A DNA stretch of 64,000 nucleotides, taken from NCBI GenBank assembly GCA_963969495.1, contig OZ018321.1:72082286-72146285 (forward strand), written 5' to 3'. The notes under the pieces were generated by a model. The model was not told where the DNA came from. It saw only the letters and a program-made list of their open reading frames with translations, and did not search any database. This DNA comes from Ceratothoa steindachneri (Eukaryota; Arthropoda; Malacostraca; Isopoda; Cymothoidae). Positions 47,291 through 58,200 of the stretch are shown here, piece after piece. The translations under genes were made by a program, and so were the position numbers. Each line of letters begins with the position of its first letter. Position 1 is the first letter of the stretch.

Positions 47291-49236
47291 AAAATAAAAA
47301 CCCGAACTATATTATATATAATTAGGCAACATCATTCATTTAACCAATATTTGTCATCGTTTTACCCTTTTGATCAAATAGCAAAGTTTCAGGGATTCAA
47401 AGTCACCTCATCCAGAAACAGGAGCAGAGCCCAACTTTGGATTCAGAGAAAAAATGCATTATTTCCTATTTTGGGGGAAATGCTAAATATGAAAAAAAAC
47501 TGCAATAATTTGAATATTATAATAATTATTCCTATCACGTAAAATTCTAAAACAACTAATAACAAAATCTTTATTAGTCTTAAAACTTATGACCAAGACT
47601 GAAGGTGGTCATTCTTTGATAAACCTTTTTGAAGCTAGCTTGTTCTCTTGATTGTAAGTCATCTATATGTTTTGGGAGTGTCTTATTAATGAATTGTGAA
47701 TATTTTATAGACACACGAAAGAAGACTTAGGGGTCTCTAATGTGTATGGTCCATTTGATCATCATTTTTGTTATCAATGATTATCATAGGATTGTACCAA
47801 TCATCCGGAATATTGCCTTATTTTAGACATTCAGTAAAAAGGCAAGCTATTTTGCCCACAATAAGATGTAAAAAAATTACACTAAGTCAAAATTATGCTG
47901 TCATGAACTGGTGCTTTGTGGCATTTGCGTTGCTTGATTGCAATTTCAATTTTCGATTCTAGAACAGTTCTGATATTATTAGGTGTTGTTGGTTGGTTGT
48001 AGTTCTTGATATTGTTATTGCTTAAGTACACCTTTTCAGATTACTCCTTAGTTCTCGTAAAAATTCTTTCTACATCCATGATCATTGTACTCTCTTCTTT
48101 TTGTATAGTATCTATGTGAAATTTTGTTTTAGAAGTCTCTTTTTACCTATTTTACCAATTATAACCCATTTAATATCTAAATTAGGGAGGAGTTGTGTGA
48201 GATATACTCTGATTGAGGGTATTTCGTCTAGTCTGTTACACTTAGGACCTGGAGGAGCTGCACATCCTTTGACCTGAATGAAAATTATGGAATCTCTGTC
48301 ACTGGGTTGACATTAACTCTCTGATGGGGCCTGGGAATGTTGTTGGTGCACTATATCCTTACTCCTTCAGCAATACGGGTTTTTTTATTCTAAGACTATC
48401 CCCTCAACCCTTTATCTACCTGCATTTGGTACCAAGAGAATATTCTACTCACACTGGGCCAAGGTAAGTTGTTGGCATGCATCTTCCTCGCTCACTCTTA
48501 GCATTTCTTTCTATCTATGATTAACTCCTCAACCCGTGAGGGTGTACAGGCTTTCGCAGTCTCGTATTCGATTCACTAAACATAGTGTCTGGGTGGATTG
48601 CGCGCAATTCTGGGATAACCAAGCGCCAGGGTATAACAATAATAGGTGATCGCCCACCCTACTCGTGCCTATATCCGGTTATCTCTACTTCTCTTTATCA
48701 CATAACTGCACCCCGTGAGGGGCGCGGCGATTTGCCATCCTGGCCGCCGTGCTGACGAGACTCAGCACCCTGTCCAACCCCAGCTTAGCCTCTTCTCCTT
48801 CCTCCAAAACACTTGTTTCCTTGCTTTTCATACAACCTCTCCCACAACTTTCTCTGGTCAGCCTCTAATTTCCCAGGGTAGATGCTGACCTTCTTCTCAA
48901 GCCAACCGTCCTGGATCGAGGCTGAGGGGGTAGTGGACAAAGTTCCCTAACCCCTGAGCTCCGGTTCTGGATGTTTTTTTTAACAACCTGCTTCATCCCC
49001 ACCCATACCTTCCTCACATCCCTTTTCCTCTCCTCTTCACATTCTATCAATTTAACGCCGTGTCTAAGGTGGAGCCGCGATGCCAATGGACTGCCAGGCC
49101 ACCAAGCGGGAAGGGTGGTCCCAAATGGCGGCGCCTGGCTCTGCCGGGCCTGCAAGCACCTCTTGCAGTGTGGGCAACTGTGAGAGGTGGTGAGCTATTG
49201 CGTCCTGTGTAAAAAAGAGGGTCAACATGCCCAAGG

Positions 49237-51083
49237 ATGAATATAAAAAAAACCCGACCCCCAACTTTCCCTGTAACATCAACGGAGCCGCCCTCGGGTA
49301 GCTCCACCGAAAAAATGGAGGTACCCTCCCCCTTTGTGCTTGCGCAGGGCACCCTCCATACTTCTTTACCTGGAGAGGAAGCTTACTCCTCTCCTACGCT
49401 AACGGGTGTTGGGGACTTCCCCTCACCCTCCTCTCTAGAGGTGCTTTCGGGCACCTCCCTATTTCCAGCGGCAGTCACTCATTTTCTTTCTAAGGGGACA
49501 GCCAAGAAAGTTAGCAGGCAGCCCATCGCCGACCACCTCTTGTGTAAGCGGCTTGGTAGGGCAAACACTCTTAGGGGAGAGATGGAAGCCAGGCCCATTT
49601 CGGTCGCTTCCCTCAAAAGACCTGCTGGCAAGAATCTTAAACCTTGCCGGGGTCAAGGCCTGTGCCTCCCCACAAAAGACTGGTGACGCTGCGAAGGAGA
49701 CCTGCGATGTCCTAGGAGGGGATGGCCAACTGGAGGCCCCTCCTGTGATAAACATGGTCCTTGAGGAAACCCAGCCTCAGAGGAGAGGGCCTTTCATGGG
49801 GGGTGAATCCGGGCTTGGCGCCAAGCACCAAACCTGAATCCGCCCCTATGCAAGTTCCTCCTTAAACGGCTGGGGCCTCCGAGGCAGTACAAGGAGAGGA
49901 GGGATCTCCTCTGACCGCTGCCTCTGCGACCACCAGGACCTTTTTCATTTCGGAGAAGGACCTGGCTGAGGCCGGTCCATCTGGCCAAGGGGCTTCTGTC
50001 GGCGGAGGTGGGAAGCGGGTTCATTCCCCGCACTCTTCTCCTAAAAAGAAGAAAAGGACAAGAAAGACTACAAACACTCGGAGCTCCTCTCCATACGCGG
50101 GGCTACGGGGACGGATGGGTCTGCTGCCACTCTGACAAGCGACCAAGCCAAGATTGGCACATCCGGCCCCTCTGCCCCCCCAGGTGCGGAGCCCCTGACC
50201 ATGACAAAGAGCAAAAGTGCACAGGGTGGAGCCTCGATGACATCAGAGCCCCTTATTCAGAGGTTACCTGGCGTTTTCGTGCCCGCTGGCTTCAAACGCT
50301 TCCTCGTTATTCGCTCCACTGATGGCACCATGTTAGCCAAGGGCAACATGATCCATCAAAGGAGAGGATTAGCTAGTACAATTAGGGGAGAGCCGAAGGT
50401 GACCCGTTTATCGGACGGGAGCCTTCTGGCGAATGCGGCAAATCCCGCCAAGGCGGCCAAGATAAGTGCTTTTTGGACACTTCATGGCACCCCGGTGAGT
50501 GTGACGCCGCACTCTACCATGAACTTTGTGAAAGGAGTAGTTTATGCGAGGGAACTCTTTGACTACTCCATTGAGGACCTCACCCTAGAGCTGGCTGACC
50601 ATGGGGTGGTCAAGGTCGAACGTGTGATAAGAAAACAGGGACGGGCCTCGAGACCCACCCCTACACTTTTCGTCACGTTTTACTGTGACGAGCTCTCTGA
50701 GTCGGTGCATGCCGGTTGATACCGCTACCGCGTGAAGGCATTCGTGCTACTTCCGCGGCGGTGCTATTATGTCACCGTTTCGGCCATACGAATCGCTCTT
50801 TCGCTCTTGTAGACGTGCAAAGTCCGGGTCACCCGAAGTATGTGTAAATTGCTCTAAGGTCACACACGATAAGTCCAAATCATGTGTGGCAAAGTGTGTC
50901 AATTGCGGAGAGCCGCACCCCGCTTCTTCGAAGCAATGTGGTACATATCTCCTTGAGAAAGAAATCCTGGCCGTTCAGGCCCAAGATCGATTCTTATTCC
51001 GCGAGGCTAAGGACTTGGTCCTGGCGTGCCCGGCTCTGCCTGGGACGTCATATGCCTCAATAGTTAGAAAGTCCCATCTCTGA
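49237..51083 (+). pseudogene. ORF1 (gag-like, zinc knuckles) of family A forward copy
   Basis: N-terminal Ser/Pro-rich part (49,237-49,686), a shifted continuation (49,553-49,837) and a basic KKKRTRK-like stretch around 50,040. The central open part 50,201-50,719 (MTKSKSAQGGASMTSEPLIQ, FKRFLVIRSTDGTML, LADHGVVKVERVIRKQGR) ends in a Trp-to-stop change at 50,717. Next is a CCHC block in which knuckle 1 is wrecked by a lost base near 50,768 and an 8-bp duplication (tcgctctt) near 50,796. Knuckles 2 and 3, CVNCSKVTHDKSKSC and CVNCGEPHPASSKQC, are intact (50,840-50,940). It ends with EAKDLVLACPALPGTSYAS. Role: RNA binding and particle formation. Confidence 0.8.
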
Positions 51084-51120
51084 TCCTGGCTTATCCTAGC
51101 CAACAAGCACGGTTGTTTCC

Positions 51121-51650
51121 GTGCCGATTCGGAGCCCTTCTGTGGGCTCTACCCAACATGGGCGCTGCCCTGGTAAAGCTGGCGGCAAAAAGGGCTCATA
51201 CCTAGCCCCGGCTAAAACCAGGGCTCCCCCGTCTTCACCCAGCGTGACCATTTCCCGTAAGGCAAAACGGCCACGAGCCTTTACCGAGTCGTTAGACTCA
51301 CAGAAGGCAACACCCCTGAAGATGGTCGCTAAGCTATCTTCGGGGATTCCTAAAGCTGTCCCCCGAAAGAAGGACAGCAACAAAGAAGCTTCGGCTCCTT
51401 CGCCTACGCCCCAAGGTGGAGCGAGTGGCTCGGAGACGGTGGTTCTTTGAAAAGAGGGCCCCTGCCTCCGAAGCTGCAACGCCCGCCTAAGGTTTTGAGG
51501 CAGAGGGAGGAAAAGACTCACATGGCGAGCCCAACCTTTCGTATAAGTCCTAGAAGGCAACAGCGCCTTCAGCGCTTTATTCGGCCAAGAGCGCCCGGGG
51601 TTCTGCCCCCGGGAAGTGTACGGCAATTCACGTCTCCTCCGAGCTAGGCC
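51121..51650 (+). pseudogene. ORF1 C-terminal tail, family A forward copy
   Basis: Pro/Ser/Lys-rich continuation (APAKTRAPPSSPSVTISRKA, RPRAFTESLDSQKATPLK) corresponding to 54,680-55,054 of the inverted copy. A low-complexity linker between gag and the endonuclease; frames overlap with the start of ORF2. No fold recognised. Confidence 0.55.
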
Positions 51651-52129
51651 TGGATGGCATATTCCTTCAATGAAATTGCCGTGGACTCCGGGCCAACTGG
51701 GAGGAGCTGCGGAGGCTCGTCTCGTCCCATTCCTCGTTAGCTATCTTTTTCCAGGAGACCATGCTAGGCGCGTGCCCCCTGCCTGCCCTCCCGGGGTATA
51801 AGGGTCTTGTGACCCCACCACCGCTGGATGGCCAGGCTGGGAGATAAGCGGTTTACACCCGGCAGGATGTCTCCGTTCTTCCTTTCTCTTTACATACCTC
51901 CTTTCAGGCAGTGGCTGTGCAGCTGCACCTGGATAGGAGGTATACTATCATTTCTGAGTACATTCCACCGTCAGCTGACTTCGACGCGGGAGACTTCCAC
52001 CGCGTCGTGGCACAGTTGCCGAGGCCCTATCTCTTGTTTGGAAATCTAAACGGCAGACATCCTCTCTAGGGAGATTACTCCATAAATACCAGGGGACAAA
52101 TCCTTGCCGATCTGATCGAAGAGCTTGAG
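51640..52129 (+). pseudogene. Apurinic-type endonuclease domain, family A forward copy
   Basis: Starts LDGIFLQ*NCRGLRANWEE at about 51,650: the Trp of the QWNCRG motif is a stop here, while the inverted copy keeps it. IFFQETMLG (51,740-51,770) holds the catalytic Glu of the QET motif. Next come AVYTRQDVSVLPF, then a frameshift into LHLDRRYTIIS, and NLNGRHPL (the family's GDFN.HHPLWG block, degraded). It nicks target DNA to prime reverse transcription. Confidence 0.75.
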
Positions 52130-53344
52130 ATGGGTGTCCTAAACGTGGATGAGTTTACGCATCACTGTCCGAGAACCGCTTTATTTTCTTGCCTTGACCC
52201 ATCTCTGTGCTCTTCGGATGCACAGCCTGATTTTGATTGGGGGATGGTCGATGAACTCTATGGTCGTGATCACTTTCGCATTCAAATATCATTTTCAGGG
52301 CAACTGCCGCCTGAGAGACCACCTTGGATTTGCTTGGCGCGGGCGCGGTGGCCTGCATTTCATGAAATGACTGAATTCTCTATCTCAGTCGAGAAGTTTT
52401 GGTCGGTAGATGAGGTAGTTGATTTCTTCTCCGACAACCTCATAGCAGTGGGCCTGACTCCTATTTCTAGGACGTCTGGCCGTTTTGCACGCCGACCACT
52501 CCCTTGGTTGTCGCCCGAGTGTCTATCGGCCCTCAAACAGAAGCGTTATGCCTACATGCGCTATAAGCGCCGCCCGAATGGTTTCACTGTTGCTGAATTT
52601 TGTCAAGCTAGGGCTAGGTTCTGGTATATTTCGAAGCACGCCCGCCGCTCTTCTTGGCGGGCATACGTGTCTTCACTGAACGGGAAGACCCCTTTAGCTG
52701 AGGTGTGGAAGCGAGTCAAAAGGATTCGGGGCAAGTTTTCGCAGGACCCCCCTCCCGTTTTCCAGGAGAATGGGACCGCAATCTCGGACCCCGCGTCCGT
52801 GGCGAAATCCTTAGCAACCGCTTTTTCCGCATTTTCTAGCCATGATGCTGCTCCGCCAGCATTCAATCCACGTCGTGATGTCGCGGAAGGCCGCCGGCTG
52901 GACTTTACCTCCAGAGGCGGAGAACCCTTCAACGACAAGTTTACTGTGAGTGAGTTGCGTTCCGCTCTCGTTCCGTGCGCGGACACCGCCCATGATCCGC
53001 ACTATGTCCCGTACGCTATGCTTCGACACCTGGGTGAGCGAGGCATGGCCTTTCTGTTTGATTTGTTCAACAGGATCTGGGTGGAAGGTCTTCTCTTAGA
53101 CTCCTGGCGAATTGCTACTGTGCTTGCCTTACGCAAACCGGGGAGTGATCACTCTACTTCAACCGTATTCCGCCCAATCTCTCTAACCTTTTGCGTGTGC
53201 AAGTTGATGGAGAAATTGTTAAATGTTAGATTAGCCTTTTTTCTGGACAGCGGAGGCCATCTGTCTTCCGCACAGTGTGGCTTCAAGAAGTTCCACTCCA
53301 CGTCGGATGCTCTGCTCCGACTGGAAAATGCTGTCTGCGAGGTT
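52130..53344 (+). CDS. Family A ORF2 fragment: endonuclease end, linker and N-terminal RT
   Basis: Uninterrupted 405-codon part of a longer open frame. It starts at the end of the endonuclease (MGVLNVDEFTHHCPRTALF, LYGRDHFRIQIS, where SDHFPI is the usual active-site block and Ser is Arg). Next is a linker of about 230 residues with RYAYMRYKRRPN and ARRSSWRAYVSSLNGK. RT then begins: DSWRIATVLALRKPGS, FRPISLTFCVCKLMEKLL and QCGFKKFHSTSDALLRLENA. The catalytic motifs A, B and C are absent because the copy ends at 53,345. The frame continues to 53,449 only by reading into the inverted copy. The absence of stops suggests a younger insertion than its neighbours. Confidence 0.82.
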
Positions 53345-53345
53345 T

Positions 53346-54665
53346 ATGCCCGCCAAGAAGAGCGGCGGGCGAGCTTCGAAAAATTCCGGAAGCTAGCCCT
53401 AGCCCAACGAAATTCACGAACATTGAAATCGTTCGGGCGGCGCTTATAGCGCATATAGGCATAACGTTTCTGTTTGAGGGCCGTCTCACACTCGATCGAG
53501 CACCATGGGAGTGGTAGGCGTGCAAAATGGCCAGACGTCCTAGGAATAGTAGTCAGGCCCGCGGCGATGAGGTTGCCAAAGAAAAACTCAACGGCCTCAT
53601 CTACCGACCTAAACTCCTCGACTGAAATATAGAATTTAGTAATTTCCTGAAATGCAGGCCACTGCGCCCACGCCAAGAACCCCCGAGGTGGGCTTTCAGG
53701 ATGCAGTTGCCCTGAAAATGATATTTGAATGCCACGTGTAGGCTATGAATGGTATTTTGCAGTCTCCTTCTTTTCTTATGATGTTATGATCTAAAGTGAT
53801 CACTACCATGGAGGTCATCGACCACCTCCCAATCAAAATCAGGTTGTGCATCCGAAGAGCACAAAGATAGGTCAAGGCAAGAAAATGAATCGGTTATCGG
53901 ACAGTAAGGCGTAAACTCATCAACGTTTAGGACACCCATCTCAAGCTCTTCGATCAGATCGGCAAGGACTTGTCCCCTGAGATTTATGGAGTAATCTCCC
54001 TAGAGAGAATGCTTGCCATTCAGATCTCTAAGCAAGAGATAGGGCCTCGAAAACCATGCCACGTCGCGGCGGAAGTCTCCCGCGTCAAAGTCAGCTGACG
54101 GTGAAATGTACGCAGAAATGATAGTATACCTCCTATCCAGGTGCAGCTGCACAACGACTGCCTGAAAGGAGGTATGTAAAGAGAAATGAAGAACGCAGAA
54201 ATCATGCCTGGTGTAAACCGCGCATCCCCCAGCCTGGCCATCCTGCGGTGGAGGGGGCGCAAGACCCTTATACCCCGGGAGGGCCGTCAGGAGGCACCAT
54301 CCTAGCATGGTCTCCTGCAAAAAGATAGCTAACGGGGAACGGGATAAGACGAGCCTCCGCAGCTCCTCCCAGTTGGCCCGGAGTCCACGGCAATTCCATT
54401 GAAGGAAAAGGCCCTCCAGGTCTAGCTCAGAGAAGACGCAGGGGGCCCTCCTCGACCTAAGGACCGTTACGGGAATGGCCGTACGCGTCGGGGGAGCAGA
54501 ACCCCGGGCGATGTTGGCCGGACAAAGCACTGAAGGCGGTGTCGCATTTGAAGACTTATTGGAGTAGGTTGGGCTCGCCATGCGAGTCTTTTCCTCCCAC
54601 CGCCTCGAAACCTTAGGCGCGCGAGGCGGCTTCGGAGGTGGGGAGCCCTCTTTTCGAGGAACCAC
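53346..54665 (-). pseudogene. ORF2 start (endonuclease and linker) of family A reverse copy
   Basis: The open frame 54,665-54,000 (222 codons) has LEGLFLQWNCRGLRANWEEL (intact QWN motif), IFLQETMLG with the catalytic Glu, AVYTRHDFCVLHFSLHTSF, VQLHLDRRYTIISAYISPSA and LRDLNGKHSL (Asp-Asn block). After a stop: IEELEMGVLNVDEF, then DDLHGSDHF with the SDH active-site triplet retained. The linker RYAYMRYKRRPNDFNV, FRNFSKLARRSSWRA ends at the junction. RT proper is missing. The endonuclease residues look largely intact, unlike those of the forward copy. Confidence 0.8.
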
Positions 54666-54679
54666 CCTCTCCGAGCCAC

Positions 54680-56707
54680 TCAGTCCACCTCGGGGCGTGG
54701 GGGAAGGAGCCGAAGCTTCTTTGTTGCTGTCCTCCTTTCGGGGGAAATCTTCAGGGGTGTTGCCTCCTGTGAGTCTAACGACTCGGTGGAGGCGCGTGGC
54801 CGTTTCGCCTTACGGGAACCAGTCACGCTGGGGGGAGAGGGGGGAGCCCTGGTTTTAGGCGGGACTGGGTGTGAACTCTTTTTGCCACCAGCTTTACCAG
54901 GGGAGCGCCCGGGTTGAGTAGAGCCCGCAGAAGGGCTCCAAATGGGCGCGGAAACAACCGTGCTCGTTGGCCTGGATGGGCCAGGAGCAGAGGGTGTCTT
55001 TCTAACTATCGAGGCATATGACGTCCCAGGAAGAGCCGGGCGCGCCAGGACCAAGTCCTAAGCCTCGCGGAATGAGATCCGATCCTGGGCCTGAACGGCC
55101 AGGATTTCTTTCTCAAGGAGATATGCACTAAATTGCTTTGAAGAAACAGGTTGCGGCTCTCCGCAATTGACACACTTTGCCACACACGATTTGGACTTAT
55201 CGTGTGCGGCCTTGAAGCAATTTACACAAACTTCGGGTGACCCTGACTTTGCACGTCTACAAGAACGATTCGTATGGCCTAAACGGTGACAGTAATAACA
55301 GCGCCGCGGCAGTAGCACGAATGCTTTCACGCGGTAGCGGTACCAACCGGCACACACCGACTCATAAAACTTGTCACAGTCGAACGTGACGAAGATGTTA
55401 GGGGTGGGGCTCGAGGCCCGTCCCTGTTTTCTTATCACAGTTCGACCTTGACCACCCCATGGTCAGCTAGCTCTAGGATGATGCTCTCAATGGAGTAGTC
55501 AACGAGTTCCCTCGCATAAACTACTCCTTTCACAAAGTTCATGGTAGAATGCGGCGTCACACTCACCGAGGTGCCATGAAGTGTCCAAAGAGCACTTATC
55601 TTGGCCGCCTCGGCGAGATTCAAAGCATTCGCAAAAAGGCTACCGTCCGAAAAATGGGTCACCTTCCGCTCTGTACCAATCACACTATCTAAATCTCTCC
55701 TCTGGTGGAACGTGTTGCCCTTAACCAACATGGTGCCATCAGTGGAGCGAATAAAGAGGAAGCGTTTGAATCCAGCGGGCTCGAAAACGCCAGGTAACCT
55801 CTGAATAAGTAGTCCCGATGTCATCGAAGCTCCGCCCTGTGCACTTTTAGTTTTAGTCAGTGGTTCCGCAACCGGAGGGACAGAGAGCCCGGATGTGCTG
55901 ATCTTGGCTTTGTCGCTTGCCAAAGTGGCAGCAGACACATCCGTGCCCGGATCCCCCTCGGGTGGAGAGGAGCCGCGAGTCTTCCTAGTCTTTGTCTTTT
56001 TCGTCTTTTTCTTTTTTGGAGAGGAGGGCGGGGAATGAACCCACTTCTCACCTCCGCCGGAAGGAGCCCCCAGGCCAGATGGATCGGCCTCCGCCAGATC
56101 ATTCTCCGAAATAGAAGAGGTCCTTGGAGTCGTGTCAGGCACCGGTCGAAGGAGATCCCTTCCCTCCTTGTACTGCTTCGGAAACCCTAGCCGTTTGAGG
56201 AGGACCTTGCATATGGGCAAGATTCGAGTTCGGTGCTTGGAACCGAGCCCGAATTCCCCTCCGTGGAAGGCCCTACCGTCTGAGTCTGGGTTTCCTCAAG
56301 GACCATGTCTATCTCAGGATGGGGCCTCCAGTTGGCCATCCCCCCAAGACATCGCAGGTCCCGTTGGCAGTATCGCCACTAGTCTTGTGTGGGGAGGCAC
56401 AGGCCTTAACCCCGGCAAGGTTCAATATTCTTGCCAGCAGGTCTTTTGAGGGAAGCGACCGAAGGGGACTGGCTTCCCTCTCCCACCTAAGGGGGTTTAC
56501 CCTACCGAGCCGCTTCGATGTGGAGCGGCTGGCTTTCTTGGCAGTCCCCTTGGAAAGAATAGAGGGGATTGCCACTGGAAAAAAGGAGGTGCCCGAAAGC
56601 ACCTCCAGAGAAGAGGGTAAGGGTGAGTCCCCTACACCCGTAAGCGAAGGAGAGGAGTAAGCCTCCTCTCCGGTTAGAGAGATATGGAGGGTCCCCTGAG
56701 CAAGCAC
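54680..56707 (-). pseudogene. ORF1 (gag-like, three zinc knuckles) of family A reverse copy
   Basis: The most complete ORF1 in the window. N-terminal part 56,707-56,309. Long open frame 56,220-55,435 (262 codons: DLLRPVPDTTPRTSSISEND, a PKKKKTKKTKTRKTRG basic stretch, FKRFLFIRSTDGTMLVKG, LADHGVVKVEL then stop), continued from 55,438 with MIRKQGRASSPTPN. Zinc knuckles: CYYCHRLGHTNRSC (CX2CX4HX4C) and CVNCFKAAHDKSKSC intact; the third, CVNCGEPQPVSSKQF, has lost its His and last Cys. The tail EAKDLVLARPALPGTSYAS follows after a stop (55,058-54,680). Three such knuckles before an apurinic endonuclease/RT/RNase H ORF2 are typical of I-clade elements. Confidence 0.82.
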
Positions 56708-57110
56708 AGGGGCGAGACCTCTATTTTTTCGGTGGAGCTGCCCGAGGACGGCTCCGTTTGTGACACAGGAAGAATTAAGGGAAGATTTTTGTGTTTCTCT
56801 TCATTGGGCATGGTTACCCTCTATATTTCACGGGATGCAATCGCTCATCACCTCAGCCCCGATCCGGGACGGTTGGCTTGAGAAGAAGGTCAGCATCTAT
56901 CCTGTGAAATTAGAGGTTGACCAGAGAAAGTTGTGGGAGAGGTTTGTTGAAAAGCAGAGACACAAGTGTTTCGAAGGAAGGAGAAGAGGCTAAGCTGGGG
57001 TCAGACGGGGTGCTGAGTCCCGTCAGCACGGTGGCCAGGATGGCAAATCGCCACGCTGTAACTATAGTAAATAAACTTTTGATCATGTATCGGATATTTA
57101 TTGCACCCAC

Positions 57111-57113
<3 letters not shown>

Positions 57114-57176
<63 letters not shown>
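57114..57176. repeat. (TA)~30 microsatellite
   Basis: Lies just beyond the 5' end of the reverse family A copy. Confidence 0.95.
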
Positions 57177-57359
57177 GTACAAGAGCAAGAAGAATTGGAC
57201 GCGAATGAGCAAATGAGACAAGAAACCGGAGTTTTTTTAAAGGCAAGAGAAAGGGACATTAGAAGAATCCAGAATTAAAGAGAGCAGAGGGCGGCACCTT
57301 GAAGCCGATCCTTTACCGAGAAGACAGAAATAACGCTAGGGGAAAAAGGTTTTTAAAAA

Positions 57360-57429
57360 TTCCTGGCCGAGACTCGAACCTGGGTCTGCTGATTGGCGGT
57401 CAGATGCTTTACCGCTAAATTACAAGGCA
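57360..57429 (-). tRNA. tRNA-Gly(GCC)-like sequence, probable pseudogene
   Basis: The reverse strand reads tgccttgtaatttagcggta, then an anticodon-arm-like tctga-ccgccaa-tcagc (anticodon GCC, position 33 C instead of U) and a T arm with ggttcgagtc. Acceptor pairing about 5 of 7, T stem 4 of 5 allowing G-U, and a T5 run immediately downstream as for pol III termination. The weak acceptor and the missing U33 argue for a decayed tRNA or tRNA-derived SINE head. Confidence 0.45.
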
Positions 57430-57925
57430 CAGTAACTATATTTCGCCCAAAGCGTTACCCCATCAAACCCAGTATCTCCCTAAGCTAGGAATCTCCAAGG
57501 AATTTTTATACCACATCCTCTCACCCGCTCACATTTTAAAGGCTCATTGTCCATGTCACATACAAAGAAGGAGCAACTACCGGTTCTGCGGGTGATAATA
57601 CAACCACCACAGGTCTACGCCATTTTTTTCTGCCTTTCAAATAAATTTGAAAACAGAAAGAAAGATGCAAAATCCTTGTATAGCTGACTATAAATACATA
57701 TAGTATTTGATACAGGGTCATGTAGAGAGACTTGTGGACTATCTGACATTTTGGAGCAAACTGGCTCTCCCTATTTTATTACAATCTGTTTTATGTCACA
57801 TGTTCCTGTGTCGTGGGAAGACGAGCCTCCCCCCAACGCCGTATCGTGTTTACTTCCTCTTGGTTTTAGTCCCGTGCGGGTATACTCACGGTCCACTTTA
57901 CATCACACTATTTCGGTGACTCCGT
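57430..57925. other. Stretch without recognisable gene
   Basis: Mixed composition with short frames only (57,707-57,919 and overlapping). The last 100 bp precede monomer locus 2 and may be its leader, but the leader seen at loci 1 and 3 (agtcacgtgcgagtctagtc) is not present as such. Confidence 0.4.
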
Positions 57926-57929
57926 CAAC

Positions 57930-58200
57930 CCAGTTTTGTTTTGTTTTTGTTTGTGATAACTTTGTAATTATTTGGCCGATTCTAACGAAATTTATACCTT
58001 TATGTTGTTTTACATTTTCTTTAGAATGATATAATTGCCAAAGTCCTCCCAAGATTAGCCAGGGAATTATGTTGCTTTGACAATAACATCATAAATATTC
58101 CGCCGATTCTAACGAAATATGAAACCCTAATGTCGTTTTACATTATCTTCCTAATGATATCATTTTCAAAGTCCTCCCAAGGTTAGCCTTGGAGAGATGC
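57930..58200 (+). repeat. ~128-bp monomer array, locus 2 (~2 copies)
   Basis: gataactttgtaattatttggccgattctaacg, then gatataattgccaaagtcctcccaag and a second unit caataacatcataaatattc, ending near 58,193. Confidence 0.75.

Larger units (their letters stand above)
48286..53345 (+). mobile_element. Family A (I-clade) retrotransposon, forward copy, 3'-truncated within RT
   Basis: The 5' UTR (48,286 to about 49,240) aligns with copy A and copy C. Gag ORF1, endonuclease and the first third of RT follow in order. The element stops at about 53,345, just before RT motif A, where an inverted copy begins in the shared word tatgcccgccaagaag. It is the best preserved family A copy on this strand; ORF2 is open from 52,130 on. 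Confidence 0.85.
53346..57050 (-). mobile_element. Family A retrotransposon, reverse copy, 3'-truncated before RT
   Basis: Reverse complement partner of 48,728-52,670. Its last preserved point (ARRSSWRAY, 53,346) corresponds to 52,670 of the forward copy. The 5' end near 57,050 corresponds to 48,728 (tttgccatcctggcc). About 60 bp of foreign sequence is inserted near 53,735-53,795 (gtaggctatgaatggtattt...). Confidence 0.85.

Noticed and set aside
48971..49183. Frame MFFLTTCFIPTHTF... and its counterpart at 31,717-31,439 (reverse)
   Set aside because: Lies in the 5' UTR of family A; the two copies diverge without preserving the frame.
51096..51626. 176-codon reverse frame
   Set aside because: Antisense shadow of the Pro/Ser-rich ORF1 tail, whose codon bias leaves the opposite strand open.
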